From Darksidea phi (Eukaryota; Ascomycota; Dothideomycetes; Pleosporales; Lentitheciaceae), in the NCBI GenBank assembly GCA_030770425.1, contig JASJFT010000011.1, positions 372,001 through 436,000 of the forward strand: DNA of 64,000 nt. Direction: 5' to 3'. Below the pieces are notes generated by a model. It was given only the letters and a program-made list of their open reading frames with translations. It did no database searches and was not told where the DNA came from. Both the position numbers and the translations under genes were made by a program. Position 1 is the stretch's first letter, and the number at the start of each line of letters is the position of its first letter. Of this stretch, positions 10,283 through 21,130 are shown one piece after another.

Positions 10283-11543
10283 ATGAAGAATTTTGAAGCT
10301 ATACCAGAGCAGGCTACGACAAGAGGCTCCGATGGCGTCCCGGGTGCTGCAATGGCTGTCATCGACAGGACCGGTACGTAATCATCCATATCAATACCTA
10401 TCGATCAAGAACTTACAAATTACCGTAGGCAAATTTGTCTGCAAGAACGTCAAAGGCTTCAACAGCATCACCGAAGATGCTCGTCCGCTAGAGTTTGACC
10501 AAACATACTTTATCGCTTCGTGCACGGAGCTCATCACCTTCATCGCAGCGCTCCAGCTCGTTGAGCGTTGGCCTCATAGGACTCGATGATTCTATCGCCA
10601 AGCATCTCCCAGAGCTGGCATCGCAACCCATCATCACCGCAAAGGGTAATACGGAGTTTACATTGAGTGAACCCACCAAGTCAATTACGTTACGACACCT
10701 TCTCACCCACTCGAGCGGCGCTGCCTACGACATGATGGACCCGACTCTCGCACTATGGCGCCAATCCCGCGGAGAGACACCGGCCTTCTCTATGACCGGT
10801 GTGGTGACGAAAGATTATGATCAGCCGCGCATCTTTGAAGCGGGCGAAGGCTAGATGTATGGGACTGGACTTGACTGGACGAGCCTTCCCGTCTCGAGTC
10901 TTGCCAGACAGAGTTTCGAGAAATTCGTTCAGGAGAATGTCGCGAAACCGTTGGACATCGAGTCTTTCACGTGGCATCTTTCCTGTAAACTAGAAGTGGA
11001 GAAGAAACTCATGCGTATGAGTGAGAGAAACGAAGTGGGAAAGCTCGTTGATGGAACCACTCCTCTCTGGCCTGAACCCATTGAGGAAGCCGGCGGAGCA
11101 GGTCTATACTCCAACATTTCCGACTACACCCTCGTCCTATCCGACCTTCTCAAAGACTCATCCACTCTACTCAAACCCACCTCTGTTGACGCTCTGTTCA
11201 CACCTCAATTCGCTATCGGCAGCGCCCCCCACAAAGCCATTTCTGTGTTCGGCGAATGGAAATAGGCCCCAGTCACAGGCCGCAACGCCGAAGGAGTAGT
11301 TCTGAACCATGGACTAGGCGGATTCATCGCCACACATGATATCGAGAGGGAGAATTACTTCAAGCCAAAGGGGACATTGAATTGGAGTGGAATGCCCAAT
11401 TAGCGTGGAACATCAATCGAGAGAGAGGATTGGCTACTTTTTTTGCGACGCAGGTGATGCCATGGAATGATGAGAAAAGTCAGGCGTTGAGTGCGGCGTT
11501 TGAGACAGCGGTTTGGAGGAACTTGTCGAAAGGGACTGTATAA
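10283..11543 (+). pseudogene. Decayed beta-lactamase-fold esterase/transesterase
   Basis: The frame fragments read as a fungal EstB/LovD-type protein: exon 1 (10283 to about 10374) ends VPGAAMAVIDRTG and is followed by a normal intron. Later come ASCTELIT, LRHLLTHSSG, EGxMYGTGLDW, EEAGGAGLYSNISDY and LNHGLGGF. Lesions are visible: the catalytic SxxK motif reads SCTE (AAG to GAG); an extra T in the run at 10568-10569 shifts the frame; TAG at 10852-10854 replaces an expected Trp; TAG at 11263-11265; and TAG at 11401-11403 with another frame change before the last block, NINRERGLATFFATQVMPW. Several independent defects including the catalytic Lys make a working enzyme very unlikely. Confidence 0.85.
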
Positions 11544-11865
11544 CACTGCATGCAGTCTTCGTATGCTAACGTTTTACGTCTTTCTATCTTATCCTATATT
11601 AATTGTTACCCTTACCTTTCTTGCCCGATTCCTTATTGATCGTGAGTTTGGCGTTACCTTTCTGGGGGCTTTTGGTATGATGTTAAGTAAAGGTGAAGGT
11701 GAAGTGCTCAACGACTGATACACCGCTTTCTCACCAGCAACAGGTTCACCGGACAACACAGCTCTTTCATTGAGGTTTTCTAGCCCTCCACGTATTTCTA
11801 CCGTTCCTCCTCCGCCTCCACGGTTTCTTCAATCCCCTTCCCTCCACCGTTTCACGCCAGCAAGC
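11544..11865. other. Intergenic region, CT-rich leader of the MYND gene
   Basis: The last 100 bp are pyrimidine-rich (many CCTCC and TTCC runs), typical of fungal promoters and leaders. The frame stays open upstream of the ATG but has no earlier ATG. Confidence 0.45.
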
Positions 11866-12681
11866 ATGGATGTCCCAGGCGAAGTCACCGATGGCTTAGC
11901 CATGCCCGCTCCCGCCCAAGAAACCGTGGCACAGCCCGTAGCTGCTCCTGTCGAGGGCGATGCTCAGAACGGAGCAGTCAACGATGCAGAAGCGTCCGAT
12001 TCGCCCAACATCAAGACATCCTCGGCATCAAACCAAACCGAGACCAGCAATCCAGGGCCGAAGCAGCCGGCGCTATGTTTTGCATGCGACAAGACTGCTG
12101 CTCAACGTTGCGCCGTCTGCAAGAACGCCAGGTATTGCTCCGAAGCCTGCCAGAAGAAGGATTGGTCCATGCACAAGCTGCTCTGCGAGTCTTTCTCTAC
12201 CCTTGGTGGACGCCCAAGCCCCAATCATCGCCGCGCCATTCTATTCCCAGAGCACGAGGACAAGCCGCGTTTCGTCTGGGTCGAACAGACGGGCAATGAA
12301 TACTACATGTTTGACCGGAAGGCCTACCTCGGCAACGTCAGTTCGCGCACGCTGGACTTTGATCGCTATCGCCTGCTGCGCCGCTTGCTCGGCTACAATG
12401 TAGCCATATGGTACGACGATAACTTCCTTGTCAATGGTAGCGCCATCAACAAGAGCCTGGAGAAGTCACTTGGATCCCAGATTTCGCCCGCATGGCGTGG
12501 AACTTTCTTGGCGCAGGGATATGATGGAAAATTGTTTGCGATGGAAGAACAAGGCAGCGAGTCACTTGATCTTGATACGTTCCTTATTGGCCCGATTATC
12601 GACTTCTTGAAGTGCTATAAAAGAGATGGGTTTCACGGATTTTGGGCCGCCGATCCATATGCGGATGATTTAGTCGGATGA
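11866..12681 (+). CDS. MYND zinc-finger protein
   Basis: A single 271-codon exon from ATG 11866 (context AAGCATGG). After a low-complexity Ala/Pro/Gln N-terminus, a complete MYND finger is seen with ligands Cys71, Cys74, Cys82, Cys85, Cys91, Cys95, His103 and Cys107 (motif CFACDKTAAQRCAVCKNARYC). The remainder (PRFVWVEQTGNEYYMFDRKAYLG, LLRRLLGYNVAIWYDDNF, FLIGPIIDFLKCY) is a fungal-specific C-terminal domain I recognise only as conserved in hypothetical MYND proteins. MYND fingers bind proline-rich partner peptides, so an adaptor or regulatory role is likely. No SET domain is present, so it is not a SMYD methyltransferase. The frame extends upstream only from a TTG at 11770. Confidence 0.85.
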   Translation: MDVPGEVTDGLAMPAPAQETVAQPVAAPVEGDAQNGAVNDAEASDSPNIKTSSASNQTETSNPGPKQPALCFACDKTAAQRCAVCKNARYCSEACQKKDWSMHKLLCESFSTLGGRPSPNHRRAILFPEHEDKPRFVWVEQTGNEYYMFDRKAYLGNVSSRTLDFDRYRLLRRLLGYNVAIWYDDNFLVNGSAINKSLEKSLGSQISPAWRGTFLAQGYDGKLFAMEEQGSESLDLDTFLIGPIIDFLKCYKRDGFHGFWAADPYADDLVG

Positions 12682-13116
12682 GTTCTTCAAGGTCGAAGGC
12701 TTATAGCGAGGGTCAGGCCCGTAGGCGATTTCGTACGTGAGATTTCGTTGGCACAAGTCTGTAGGCGAAGGAACTCCAAAGTAGCTTAGTCTAGAGGGGA
12801 TACTTGAGGAGCATGGCAGCTAGGCGATCAATGCTCCTAGTTTAGAGACAACTACTCTCTAAAATACACAGACGTTTACCCGTAATACCTTGGCATGATT
12901 ATCGTCTTAGCAATATCACCAAGCAACAGAGCAACAGAGCACTCAAGAACAAACATCAACACTTCCTTACCAATCCATTCCGACCATAACCCAGAGACAG
13001 CACATACCCCAACACATCCACCCATCCCACGCTACAATCCAACGAGCAGCATACACATGCACTCAGACTATCCGATCCACAAACACGGCACAGTCACCTC
13101 TACTCCCACAGCCCCT
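12682..13116. other. Intergenic region
   Basis: No supported gene. The long plus-strand frame at 12895-13431 is A/C-rich and mostly antisense to the secreted peptide-precursor gene. Confidence 0.5.
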
Positions 13117-13467
13117 CTACGCATCACAAGGGACGCCAATAAACCAATGATACCAGGGGCATACCCTCCGTTTAGCCAAATCACCATCCTTCTCCTTAGA
13201 AAACGTATCGAAATCCTCGTCGGCCAACCAACCCCCAACGAAGACCTCTCCCACCCGGTCATCCCAACGCTTATTATGGTCAAGGTCGCTGTCCTTGAAC
13301 AAGATGGGAAGTTCGGCCTTTCCGTCCTGGTAAGCCTCAGCGGGCGATACGCGGCGGCAGCCGATGCGGCCAGGCGGACATCCGGCGCGCTTGGTGGTGA
13401 CGGGTGCGCCGGCGCCAATGGTAGCGCGTAGAGCGACGGCGGCGGCGGCTACGACGGAGAACTTCAT
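13117..13467 (-). CDS. Secreted peptide precursor with Kex2-type sites (pheromone-like?)
   Basis: 116 codons from ATG 13467. Residues 1-21 (MKFSVVAAAAVALRATIGAGA) resemble a signal peptide. Dibasic Kex2-type sites follow: KR26-27, RR38-39, KR66-67 and KRR99-101. Two cysteine-bounded segments lie directly after such sites: CPPGRIGC (30-37) and CPWYHWFIGVPC (103-114), the second at the extreme C-terminus. Both begin Cys-Pro and have Ile-Gly before the last Cys, and the second ends Gly-x-Pro-Cys as Pezizomycotina alpha-type pheromones do (GQPC). It could be a mating pheromone precursor, another Kex2-processed peptide or RiPP precursor, or a small effector. Function is not proven. I preferred ATG 13467 to an in-frame ATG at 13506 because it abuts the hydrophobic core. 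Confidence 0.6.
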   Translation of the reverse strand: MKFSVVAAAAVALRATIGAGAPVTTKRAGCPPGRIGCRRVSPAEAYQDGKAELPILFKDSDLDHNKRWDDRVGEVFVGGWLADEDFDTFSKEKDGDLAKRRVCPWYHWFIGVPCDA

Positions 13468-14486
13468 ATTGTTATGACGGTGGTGCTGGTGTAACGTTAG
13501 TATCACGTCACTAAAGGGGTCGACACCTATGTTATTGGACTGGAGGCTGCGATGGTTTGTGGAGTAAGACGGTCTGGTAGTGCAAGCCGGGTAGGACTGT
13601 GAGTACTTACTTGGTTCGGGTGTACAGGTGTTGTTTCAAATATGTGACTTTGCGTTGGATCTTCAGTAGACTGGAAAGTGCTCCCTCTCTTTCTCGACTA
13701 AACAATTCTGAGGTTGGAATACAAAGAGCGAGAAATCGCACGCCTTTTATACCTGAGAGATACAATACGTGTGCTGTCAAATTGGATTTTCCAAAAACCC
13801 AGTTTTTGCGTCAAGTGCAGAGTGACGAAAATACCAATGGAATCGCGAATGCAGACCATAGTTAGAGTGGGTGCAATGTGGGGATCGTGAGCCGTTGGGC
13901 TCTTACAATTACGATGTTGAGATCATGAACCTCGGATACGTTGCGCATATTTCTAACCGAACCGGCGCATCGCATGGTCGTGTTACGGTATCCCTTGTGA
14001 TAATACTCGAGCCGTACATAACATAAAACAGAATCATGGCCCCGAAATATTGTAGCAGAGAAGCTTTTGCATGTACCGTGGATATCCCCTCTACGCCTCG
14101 CCCATTGTTTCTTGTCCAGCAAACGCCCAAGTATTCCGTCCTAGAATTTACCACAATTCATACCCTCAGACCGAAATTGCAAGCGCGATCGGTAGGCACA
14201 ACTGTCTCAAGAATAGCGTCACTAGTTTTGGAACGCCGATCATATTGATGGGGTCAGTGAAGCGGAGGATGGCTAACGTTAGGCGTATTGGAATAAGTTA
14301 GTATGAAAAAGAATAAGGAAGCAGCGATGGGTTGCACGTAAGGCTTTATCGAATTGAAACTCAGCTAAGAGAGCCGCCGACACGATCCGATGTAGAAAGA
14401 CAGACAGAAACTACTAGAAATCTGCAGTAGCCACACTGATTCCGCCCAAGGATCGACGCTCATAAACTGCCGGCAACGCAGACCTT
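13468..14486. other. Intergenic region
   Basis: About 1 kb upstream of the peptide precursor and downstream of the six-cysteine protein gene. Only short overlapping frames on both strands with no motif; I see nothing to annotate. Confidence 0.5.
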
Positions 14487-15019
14487 CTACTCAGTCTTTC
14501 TGCGGGCACAGGAGACGGCGCCTAGCTTGCCCTGGTAGTCGTCGGGGAGATACATGCCACTGCCATGCTGAACGTAAGGATTGCGCTCGTCGACGCAGTT
14601 CTGACCACTAAGAACATCAGCATCCAGAAAGCCTCCACCTAAACGACAGGCAGCCCACTTACTGATAAAATGCGCAGAGCCAAGGACCAGCTGGCGCGAA
14701 CACCTTGACGGCCCGGGCCGGAATGGATCCACTGCGAGCGGTCAGCAAAGCCGAAATAAGTGTAAAGCGCGAGGTAAGGTCAACTCACGGCTGAAGAACC
14801 TTGCACACGTTATCATCGATGGGGACCCATTCGCACGGAAGCATGATGCCCTTCTCCTCGGTGCTGAAGATGAGCTGGTGGGGCGTTAGTTGTAATTGTT
14901 TCAGTTTGGTGGTGAGAACTTACGTTGACACCAGTGTGCGGTTTGCCGGAGCAGCCGCCGAGGGCAGCCGCGTTGGCGACCGTGACGATGGTGGCGAGGA
15001 GGATGGAGATGAAGAGCAT
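14487..15019 (-). CDS. Six-cysteine small secreted protein, effector-like
   Basis: Four exons, 15019-14924, 14874-14789, 14731-14663 and 14607-14487, splice to 123 residues; all three introns (49, 57 and 55 nt) have GT/AG ends and the phases match exactly. Residues 1-17 (MLFISILLATIVTVANA) are a signal peptide. The mature ~106 residues contain six cysteines (GGCSG, LPCEW, NVCKV, WLCAF, QNCVD, VSCAR), which could make three disulfides. Small size, secretion and an even cysteine count fit candidate effectors or antimicrobial proteins of plant-associated fungi. I recognise no family. Four exons for such a short gene is unusual but supported by every junction. Start is the first ATG before the signal peptide. 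Confidence 0.75.
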
Positions 15020-15631
15020 CGTCGGTGATGTTTTTGTTGTTGTAAGGCAGGAAGGTATTGGGAGAAATTTTTGTCAGGAAGGTGATATGAGAGGAGGAAA
15101 ATATCGAACTGGAGGGTGGTGGGGAGAATAGGCGAGAGTTTTATCCCTCACAGTTGATCGTTCCCGGCAGAGGAAAGTGGTGAAGGAGGGAGCGTTGGAG
15201 GGCGAAGAGTAAGCGCAACCGCCCAGCCATTCCATTCCAGGCAGCAGGTACTCGGTCAGAGAAGAGTCTGCTCATTATTCACCTATCGGATAAAGAGTGT
15301 TGGATTAGCATCATAGGCTGAATTATTAGAAACAGCATTTCCTCTAAGCAGCATGAAGTCCTCAGACCTAAGAATCTACCTCTGGGTAATTGTACTCACG
15401 GTAGCAACATACATTAGGGCGGTTGTGGGAGTCATCGAGTAAGCAGACACAAGAACGAAAGCAAGCTCTTGTGCTATTGTTGTCATAAGAGACGTTTGAA
15501 CTAGTAGACACCTGACAAAAAAGAAGCAGGAGCAGATTAGAAACAAGAAGACAAATCTATCAACTCAAAAATGAGACTCCGCTGAAGCAGAAATGAGAAA
15601 TTACAAGAACACCGAAGCCTTCAGTCAGAGG
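15020..15631. other. Intergenic region
   Basis: Promoter side of the six-cysteine gene and 3' side of the LURP-like gene. No supported gene seen. Confidence 0.5.
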
Positions 15632-16411
15632 CTAAAGAAACATCATGAATTGCACCGTCCTCCTCCTGTCAATCTCTTTCTTCAGCATCAGAAGACAGGT
15701 TGATATAACCAGCTCCTCACTGATACCATCTTTGCCACCAACGTCCTCGCCAAGGACCAGCTCGCCGCCATTTCCCGCGCTACAGCCCTTACTCCCCGGC
15801 GTCCTGGTCTCAACGTTCCTGATCAGCGCCGCGATCCTCTTCTTCCCCATGGTCAAAACCAACGCGGTGCCTTTCTTGCCCTCGTCCCCAAAGCCCTTTT
15901 CCTTCTTGTAATCCCATTCAAACGAACGCCCGTCAGGTAAAACAAACTTCTGGCTGCGCGACGTCCACCGCGACGCCGTCTTGATAGTGTTGTTCTCACC
16001 TCCGCCGAGGTCCAGTCGCGTGAGAACGGGGTCCCTGCCTGGCCCAAAGAAGTAGCTTGTGCCGATCAACTGGTGCCCTTCCGCATCTGTGAGGACGCAG
16101 TTGCCTGAGCAGCGGCGCTCGCGCGTGGACTGGTACGCGACACTGCCGTCGGAGTTGTGGACGGTGATGGCCAGTTCTGAAGGCGGGACGGGGAGGCGGA
16201 GGACGGGGATGCCCTTGGTGTTGATATGGTATGATTTAACGGGCGTGAAGGAGAGCTGCTCTGTGGATGAGGTAGCGGCGCCGAGCGTGGTGCCGCTGGT
16301 AACGGAGGCGGTTTCGGCGACGATAAGCTCCTGCTTCTCCTTCTCAGAGAGTAGTTTGATGTCGACGGCGGGCTGCTCGAGCTCTTTCTCGGCGAGGGTC
16401 ACAATGCTCAT
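15632..16411 (-). CDS. Conserved fungal protein, possible LURP/tubby-like fold
   Basis: A single 259-codon exon with no signal peptide or membrane segment. The central part has a beta-rich pattern: PSELAITVHNSDGSVAYQ, TDAEGHQLIGTSYFFGPGRDPVL, SRSQKFVLPDGRSFEWDYK, then KKRIAALIRNVETRTPGS and a terminal helix, EELVISTCLLMLKKEIDRRR. This order (small polar strands, a 'LIGTSYFFGPGRDP' turn, an Asp-Gly-Arg strand, then a single C-terminal helix) is one I know from widespread fungal hypothetical proteins. It resembles LURP-one/tubby beta-barrels wrapped round a helix. That fold call is tentative and no function follows from it. Confidence 0.7.
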   Translation of the reverse strand: MSIVTLAEKELEQPAVDIKLLSEKEKQELIVAETASVTSGTTLGAATSSTEQLSFTPVKSYHINTKGIPVLRLPVPPSELAITVHNSDGSVAYQSTRERRCSGNCVLTDAEGHQLIGTSYFFGPGRDPVLTRLDLGGGENNTIKTASRWTSRSQKFVLPDGRSFEWDYKKEKGFGDEGKKGTALVLTMGKKRIAALIRNVETRTPGSKGCSAGNGGELVLGEDVGGKDGISEELVISTCLLMLKKEIDRRRTVQFMMFL

Positions 16412-16951
16412 CGTGGGTACGTTCGGCTGCGCGTGTATCTATGGGGTGTTGTGTGAGGCTGTCCTGTTTGTGCCAGGTCATCGTGTAACAATTCCTTCAT
16501 CTTATATATTGTTGTTCGAGGGTGCGGATGCGCAGTACAAACAACCTCGCTTTCGTTTTCCTGCAATGCGAAGGTGTGAGGCTGTCGTGAGGTTGACTTT
16601 GCGAGGCTTAGCGGGTTGGATGACGTACTCAGCTCGTGTTTCGTATCCGGTGAGTATTCAAGCATGCTGATTGGCTGATATGGCTGTTATCAAAAAGCGC
16701 GCTATCCGATTTAGGTGGTTGCACCCCATCGGCCATCTCAGGTGGAGGCAGTGTTCATCAGTATGCTTTCGTCGAATGATAAAGAGCACAACGAGAATGC
16801 ACAGCTCGATGGACACCGGCATGGATGCATGGAGACGATGCTGACCAATCACGTTCATGTCTGCTTCAGCAAAAGGCGTGTGAATGCATATGTATTACGC
16901 AATAGTAGTGCCTACAAACAGGCCAACAAACTACTTTCTACAATTTACAAT
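16412..16951. other. Intergenic region
   Basis: Holds the LURP-like gene promoter and the 3' flank of the sedolisin gene; nothing else supported. Confidence 0.5.
16502..16508 (-). promoter_or_regulatory. TATA-like box for the LURP-like gene
   Basis: The minus strand reads TATATAA about 90 bp upstream of the ATG at 16411. Confidence 0.35.
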
Positions 16952-18842
16952 TTACAACTCTCCCCCAGCAAGCTTCACTAGCTCCGGGAAGTTCGGCGTG
17001 CCGAACCCCGTAATAGGGTCCCAGCCCTTCGTGACCGGCAATCCCTGGACGTTGCAACCATGCGAGAACCCCTTGGTGATGTCTGTAAGGCCCTTGTATC
17101 CCTTCTTGTACAGCCACGGGTTCAAGTAGCCCAGCGTAGGTTTGCCAGACGCAATCAAGGCATCGTTGACGAGGGCGAAGATCCCAGCAGTTAGCGGCGT
17201 GGAGGCCGACGTCCCGCTGATGGTGCCCTCGGTACCGTTCCAAAAGTAGGCGAAGTAGAGACCCTGGGCGGCGAGGTCGGGATACCCGCGACCTTCGTGG
17301 TTGTAGAGGTCCTCGTAGAGATCACCGAGGTTCTCAACATACTCGGAGACGACTTTATCTTGCCAGTTGGGCCGGTCGAAGTAGTCACTGAAACCGCTTC
17401 CGCTGGAGTACAGATCGTGAAAACCGCCTGCTGAGTCATTAATCGCAGGTCTATACGCAGATTCTTCTGGCTGAAAGTTCATTGTCGCGCCCACAGTCGT
17501 GACCCAAGGGCATGAGGCCGGAAAGTTGGGGATGAACTTGTATACTTTCTTGCCATCGTTGGTGTAACACTTATTTGTACCGCCGAGGCCCTGGTCGCCA
17601 GAGGAGAAGAATAGGGTAGTTCCGCGGGCACCGACAGCGGCAAACTGCTTGCATACACGCTCGGCGTAGCTGCGAGGGATTGACTGTTCAGGTTCGCCAT
17701 ACGAGGTGCTGATGATGTTGGGGATGTGCTCTTGCTGAAGCAGCCAATTCACCCATGTCAGGTATGGCTCGTTGGTGTTTGTAGGGGTGGCGGGATCCGG
17801 AATAAATGGTGGCTGGCCGCCGGTCGAGTAGCTGATGATGGGCGTCTTCCAGCTGATACCTGAAATAGCCTGGACGTCAAGATTGGCTTCATGACATATG
17901 TTCCTGGCGGTCTGATTAGCTGTCAGAGGACCATTCTGGACAGGTCCGCCGTCAATGGAGTAAGCCTTGAAGGTCGCAGCGGAAGACACAGCCTCGGGGC
18001 GGTATTTTTCAAGGAAGAGCTTCGTGTCGGGTCTAATGGGCACCTCGCCGAGGTAATTGGTAAAGCCGACGCTGTTCTTGTCGTTGGCCCTGGTCTTGTA
18101 GCCTTTAGTCTTATAGAGTGTGGCAAAGCACTCTGGAGTCACGGAGGATACGTTGCAGACCGACGCGATCTCGGCATTAAGGGGCGGCTTGTAGCTTGAC
18201 GGTACGGTGACAGGCATATTGACCCATGTAGCATCATTTTTGGCACCGCGCATGAACGAGGTGGTGGGCTGGATGGTGTCGATATGAGCATGCAGGTGGC
18301 GAGGAAGAGACCAGTGGGTGGTGCGGGCAACAATGTGGCCATCTTCGTGCTTGTAATTGTTGTACTCGGTATCCAAAAGGCGCTCCGCAAACTCCAAGGT
18401 GACATGAATGGTGATCCAGTCTGCCGAATTGTGGTCCACATTCTCGACACCATTCTCGCTCAGCCACTCCCCGACAAGATCGCTGGTCTCCTTCGTCGGC
18501 TTGACGAACTCATTGACCTCCTCGGCACTGAGGTGACTCCCATACTTGCTGTGGTCCGGATCCGAGGCTGCAAAGTTTAGCCGCCGTTTTAATATCTGTG
18601 CTCGGCGCTTCGCCGGACTTACCCTCGTTAAGGTGCTGGATGAGGTCGTCCATCTTGCCCTGCTTCAAGCCAATCTGCAGTTGGACCATGCCGTCGCCGT
18701 TGGAGCGGCCCAATTTGGTCCACTCGCGGGGCGCATAGTGCGTCTCCTTGACGACGTATGGCGAGCGCGCGCGGATGGGCGAAGCGAGGGCACCTTGGGC
18801 TGCAATTGCCGCAGCGAGCAGTGCAGACGTGAGCAATTGCAT
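16952..18842 (-). CDS. Secreted sedolisin-type tripeptidyl peptidase (S53)
   Basis: Two exons, 18842-18623 and 18567-16952 (55-nt intron), give 611 residues. A signal peptide (MQLLTSALLAAAIAAQGALA) is followed by a kumamolisin-type pro-domain with the expected SDPDHSKYGSHLSAEEV across the splice junction. The catalytic domain has the sedolisin residues: Glu300 and Asp304 in HEANLD, the oxyanion Asp398 in FFSSGD, and Ser527 in ISGTSAS. A calcium-site Asp in LTDITKG follows near the C-terminus. Known fungal members release tripeptides from protein N-termini at acid pH outside the cell, feeding nitrogen acquisition. A TATA box lies about 70 bp upstream. Length and motif spacing are normal for the family, so it is probably active. 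Confidence 0.93.
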
Positions 18843-20427
18843 AGCAGATAGACGTCTCCCGTGCAGGAAACAAAGCCGAAAGATAGGATGGTGTAGTAGC
18901 AGGGCGAGAGCTTATTTATATCGTGGGCCAGCGACGCGGCCACGGCGCAATTTGATCGCAGCATTCCGGTCTCTTCTAGGATTACGACCAGGTGAGAAAG
19001 GCCGTAGTATGTTCGCTAGGCTGTGAAGGGAGGGTATGCAAATTGGAGTGACGCGGCATGCTTGTAGAAACTCGCAGATCAAGCCTTTCAAAAAGCTTGA
19101 CTGCAGCGACGAGCAAGCTTAATAGAGTTGCCGCCCCTGAACCAGGGGTAAGCCCGGTCACGCTAGCATGTATTGGGAAGCTATTAAGATAACGGCAAGG
19201 ATCATGGAGACAGGGTACAGCATTTCTTGTCATGTCTTGGGACACCACAGCACTCGGCGGCCTGGCGACGTTATGGTATGCACATCCTCACCATCCTACG
19301 GCCTCCGTCACCCACCAGGGATGAGAATTGGATGGGACTACATCGAACCTTTGGTTCTTGTGCAGTAGACGGCTAGATGGCCCGTAGTACAGCCGAGGAA
19401 GAGTTATGTGAGCTAAACTATACATTCTTTTTAATAGACTTTTAAATGTCTCATTACTGTTAATATTAGATGATGCTTGGACTATTAACATAAGAAAACA
19501 TCAGACTACCACTCGGATCCGCGTTGTTAATTACTCGTACAATATGTATAATTATGACGAATACAATTAGAATAGATGTTTACCCTATGATGATCTCGCT
19601 ATGACCTTCGCAAACATTCAGCACATCAGCCCAATAATCGCCATGAAAATGGCCTAATCGTGCTATCAGAGCTGCACTCTGGTCTCTGATAGAGAAGCGG
19701 TTGAGTATATAAGTCTTTTGAAGCCTGACTTTCGAACGCTTAAACAAGGAGAAATCGATACAGTGACCTCGGACAACGCATGATGTCTGGGATGGGTGTA
19801 TCAGTTATGTGCCAGTAACTATTCCATTTAATCTAAAACCATCTCTTGTCTCTTTAACTTAGCGCTTACAAACCCTCTAGCCTCAGCCATAAGGTATACG
19901 CAGCACTTCCATACGCGCTTTCACAATCCTCAACAAGCATGAAGACCTCTTAAGTCGCGATACGACCCTACGCGTACTAGCCACTAAGATTAATGCCATC
20001 AGCTTTCTAGCTTTCAACAAGCACCCAACCTCCTGAGCTATATAGCACATCGCTCTCCGGACGGGAGGAAGTTAATTCTGCGCTGAGCTGCTCGTTACAG
20101 AGACCTAATCCAAAGGGAACTGAAGCGGGAAGGTGTGGGCAGGGAAAGCTATGCCGGACTCTTTTGGGGACGTCTGTTGCCTATGGAGCTATGGAGAGCT
20201 CACCTTCATTTACAGTGGTTTTTAAGAGGATGGAAAGTTAGATGAGAGGAGTTAGAATCCGAAAGATAGGGAATCCGCAGGTGTACTTCGCTGCTTTAGA
20301 GGTGACGGGCAGTATATACCACCGACCGCGAAAATGACGCAGATGCTATGCAAGATGTCTGCTAAAGTAAGAGCGGCTAGGGGTTCAGTAGAAACTGCTG
20401 CGAAATATTCCGGCACCCCGACAAAAA
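18843..20427. other. Intergenic region, about 1.6 kb
   Basis: Apart from the TATA box no gene is supported. 19390-19570 is AT-rich (many TTAATAT and TATAAT steps) and may be an old repeat, but I could not pair it with anything else in the window. Confidence 0.45.
18913..18920 (-). promoter_or_regulatory. TATA box of the sedolisin gene
   Basis: The minus strand reads TATAAATA, 71 bp upstream of the ATG at 18842. Confidence 0.5.
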
Positions 20428-20950
20428 TCACCATTCCGTTCTAGCAAATTCCAATAGCCGACAATATTGGCGGAAGACGCCGACAATGGTCGGATCAGCC
20501 CGAAATCGAAGTTGTTCAAAGTAGTCTGTATCAATACTCACAGGCCATTGCAACACTGCGTCTGGAGCCGGGTGAAGTGATTGTTCAATGCCGTTTTGGA
20601 GCGCTTCATGAAGTAGCTCGGCGGCAGTACAGCGATTCCCAGGATATACTGGGTGCCATCCGGTGGAAAGAGCTTGGATGTCTACCAGGAAGGCAGACAA
20701 CAGTGGTTGGGCTTGGAATCAGGGGGAACCTGGCGTAAGATGTCGGCGAAGGGCTCGTTTTGTATGAGTGGTCTTGTGCTCGCGAGGATCGTGTGCAACC
20801 CTCTCAATAATGCGAAGATATCAACCAAGGCATCGAGATTGTGCCTTTCAGCGTCGGCGGAAGCGTCCAGGCTGATCAAGGATGCGCCGGCAAACAAGGC
20901 GTGGGCGTTGGCTGGGGCTATCTTCCCTCTTGAGGTTTCTTCGTTGAGGC
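20428..20950 (-). pseudogene. Decayed Zn2Cys6 factor, C-terminal region
   Basis: The minus strand shows HALFAGASLISLDAS then LVDIFALLRGLHTILASTRPLI, and, in a different frame after about 20700, LLHEALQNGIEQSL and FRQYCRLLEFARTEW. In this order they match the C-terminal part of fungal C6 factors (HALFAFSSLI..., LLRGVRTIL, ...YCVLL...W). The first frame hits a stop at 20682 (CCLPSW then TAG) while the homologous text continues one frame over, so there is a frameshift near 20690-20700. No DNA-binding domain is visible upstream to about 21180. I read this as a truncated, frameshifted remnant; an undetected intron is the alternative. Confidence 0.55.
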
Positions 20951-21130
20951 CCTTGATGCCCGCTGTTTAATGAGTCGATCCAAGAAGATGGAAGTGTCGC
21001 CCAACGGTGGATGCGGCCGCTTTCCGTAGGCCGAAGCCGCGCTCGATGACGTGGGCATTCCAGAAGCACCATGCGAGCGTCGTTGAAGGCGCGGCGAAAC
21101 TGCATTTGAAGTGGCTAGAGGCGATATCAA

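Noticed and set aside
12895..13431. 178-codon plus-strand frame
   Set aside because: Composition is A/C-biased with low-complexity His/Pro/Thr, has no motif, and its second half is antisense to the better-supported secreted peptide precursor.
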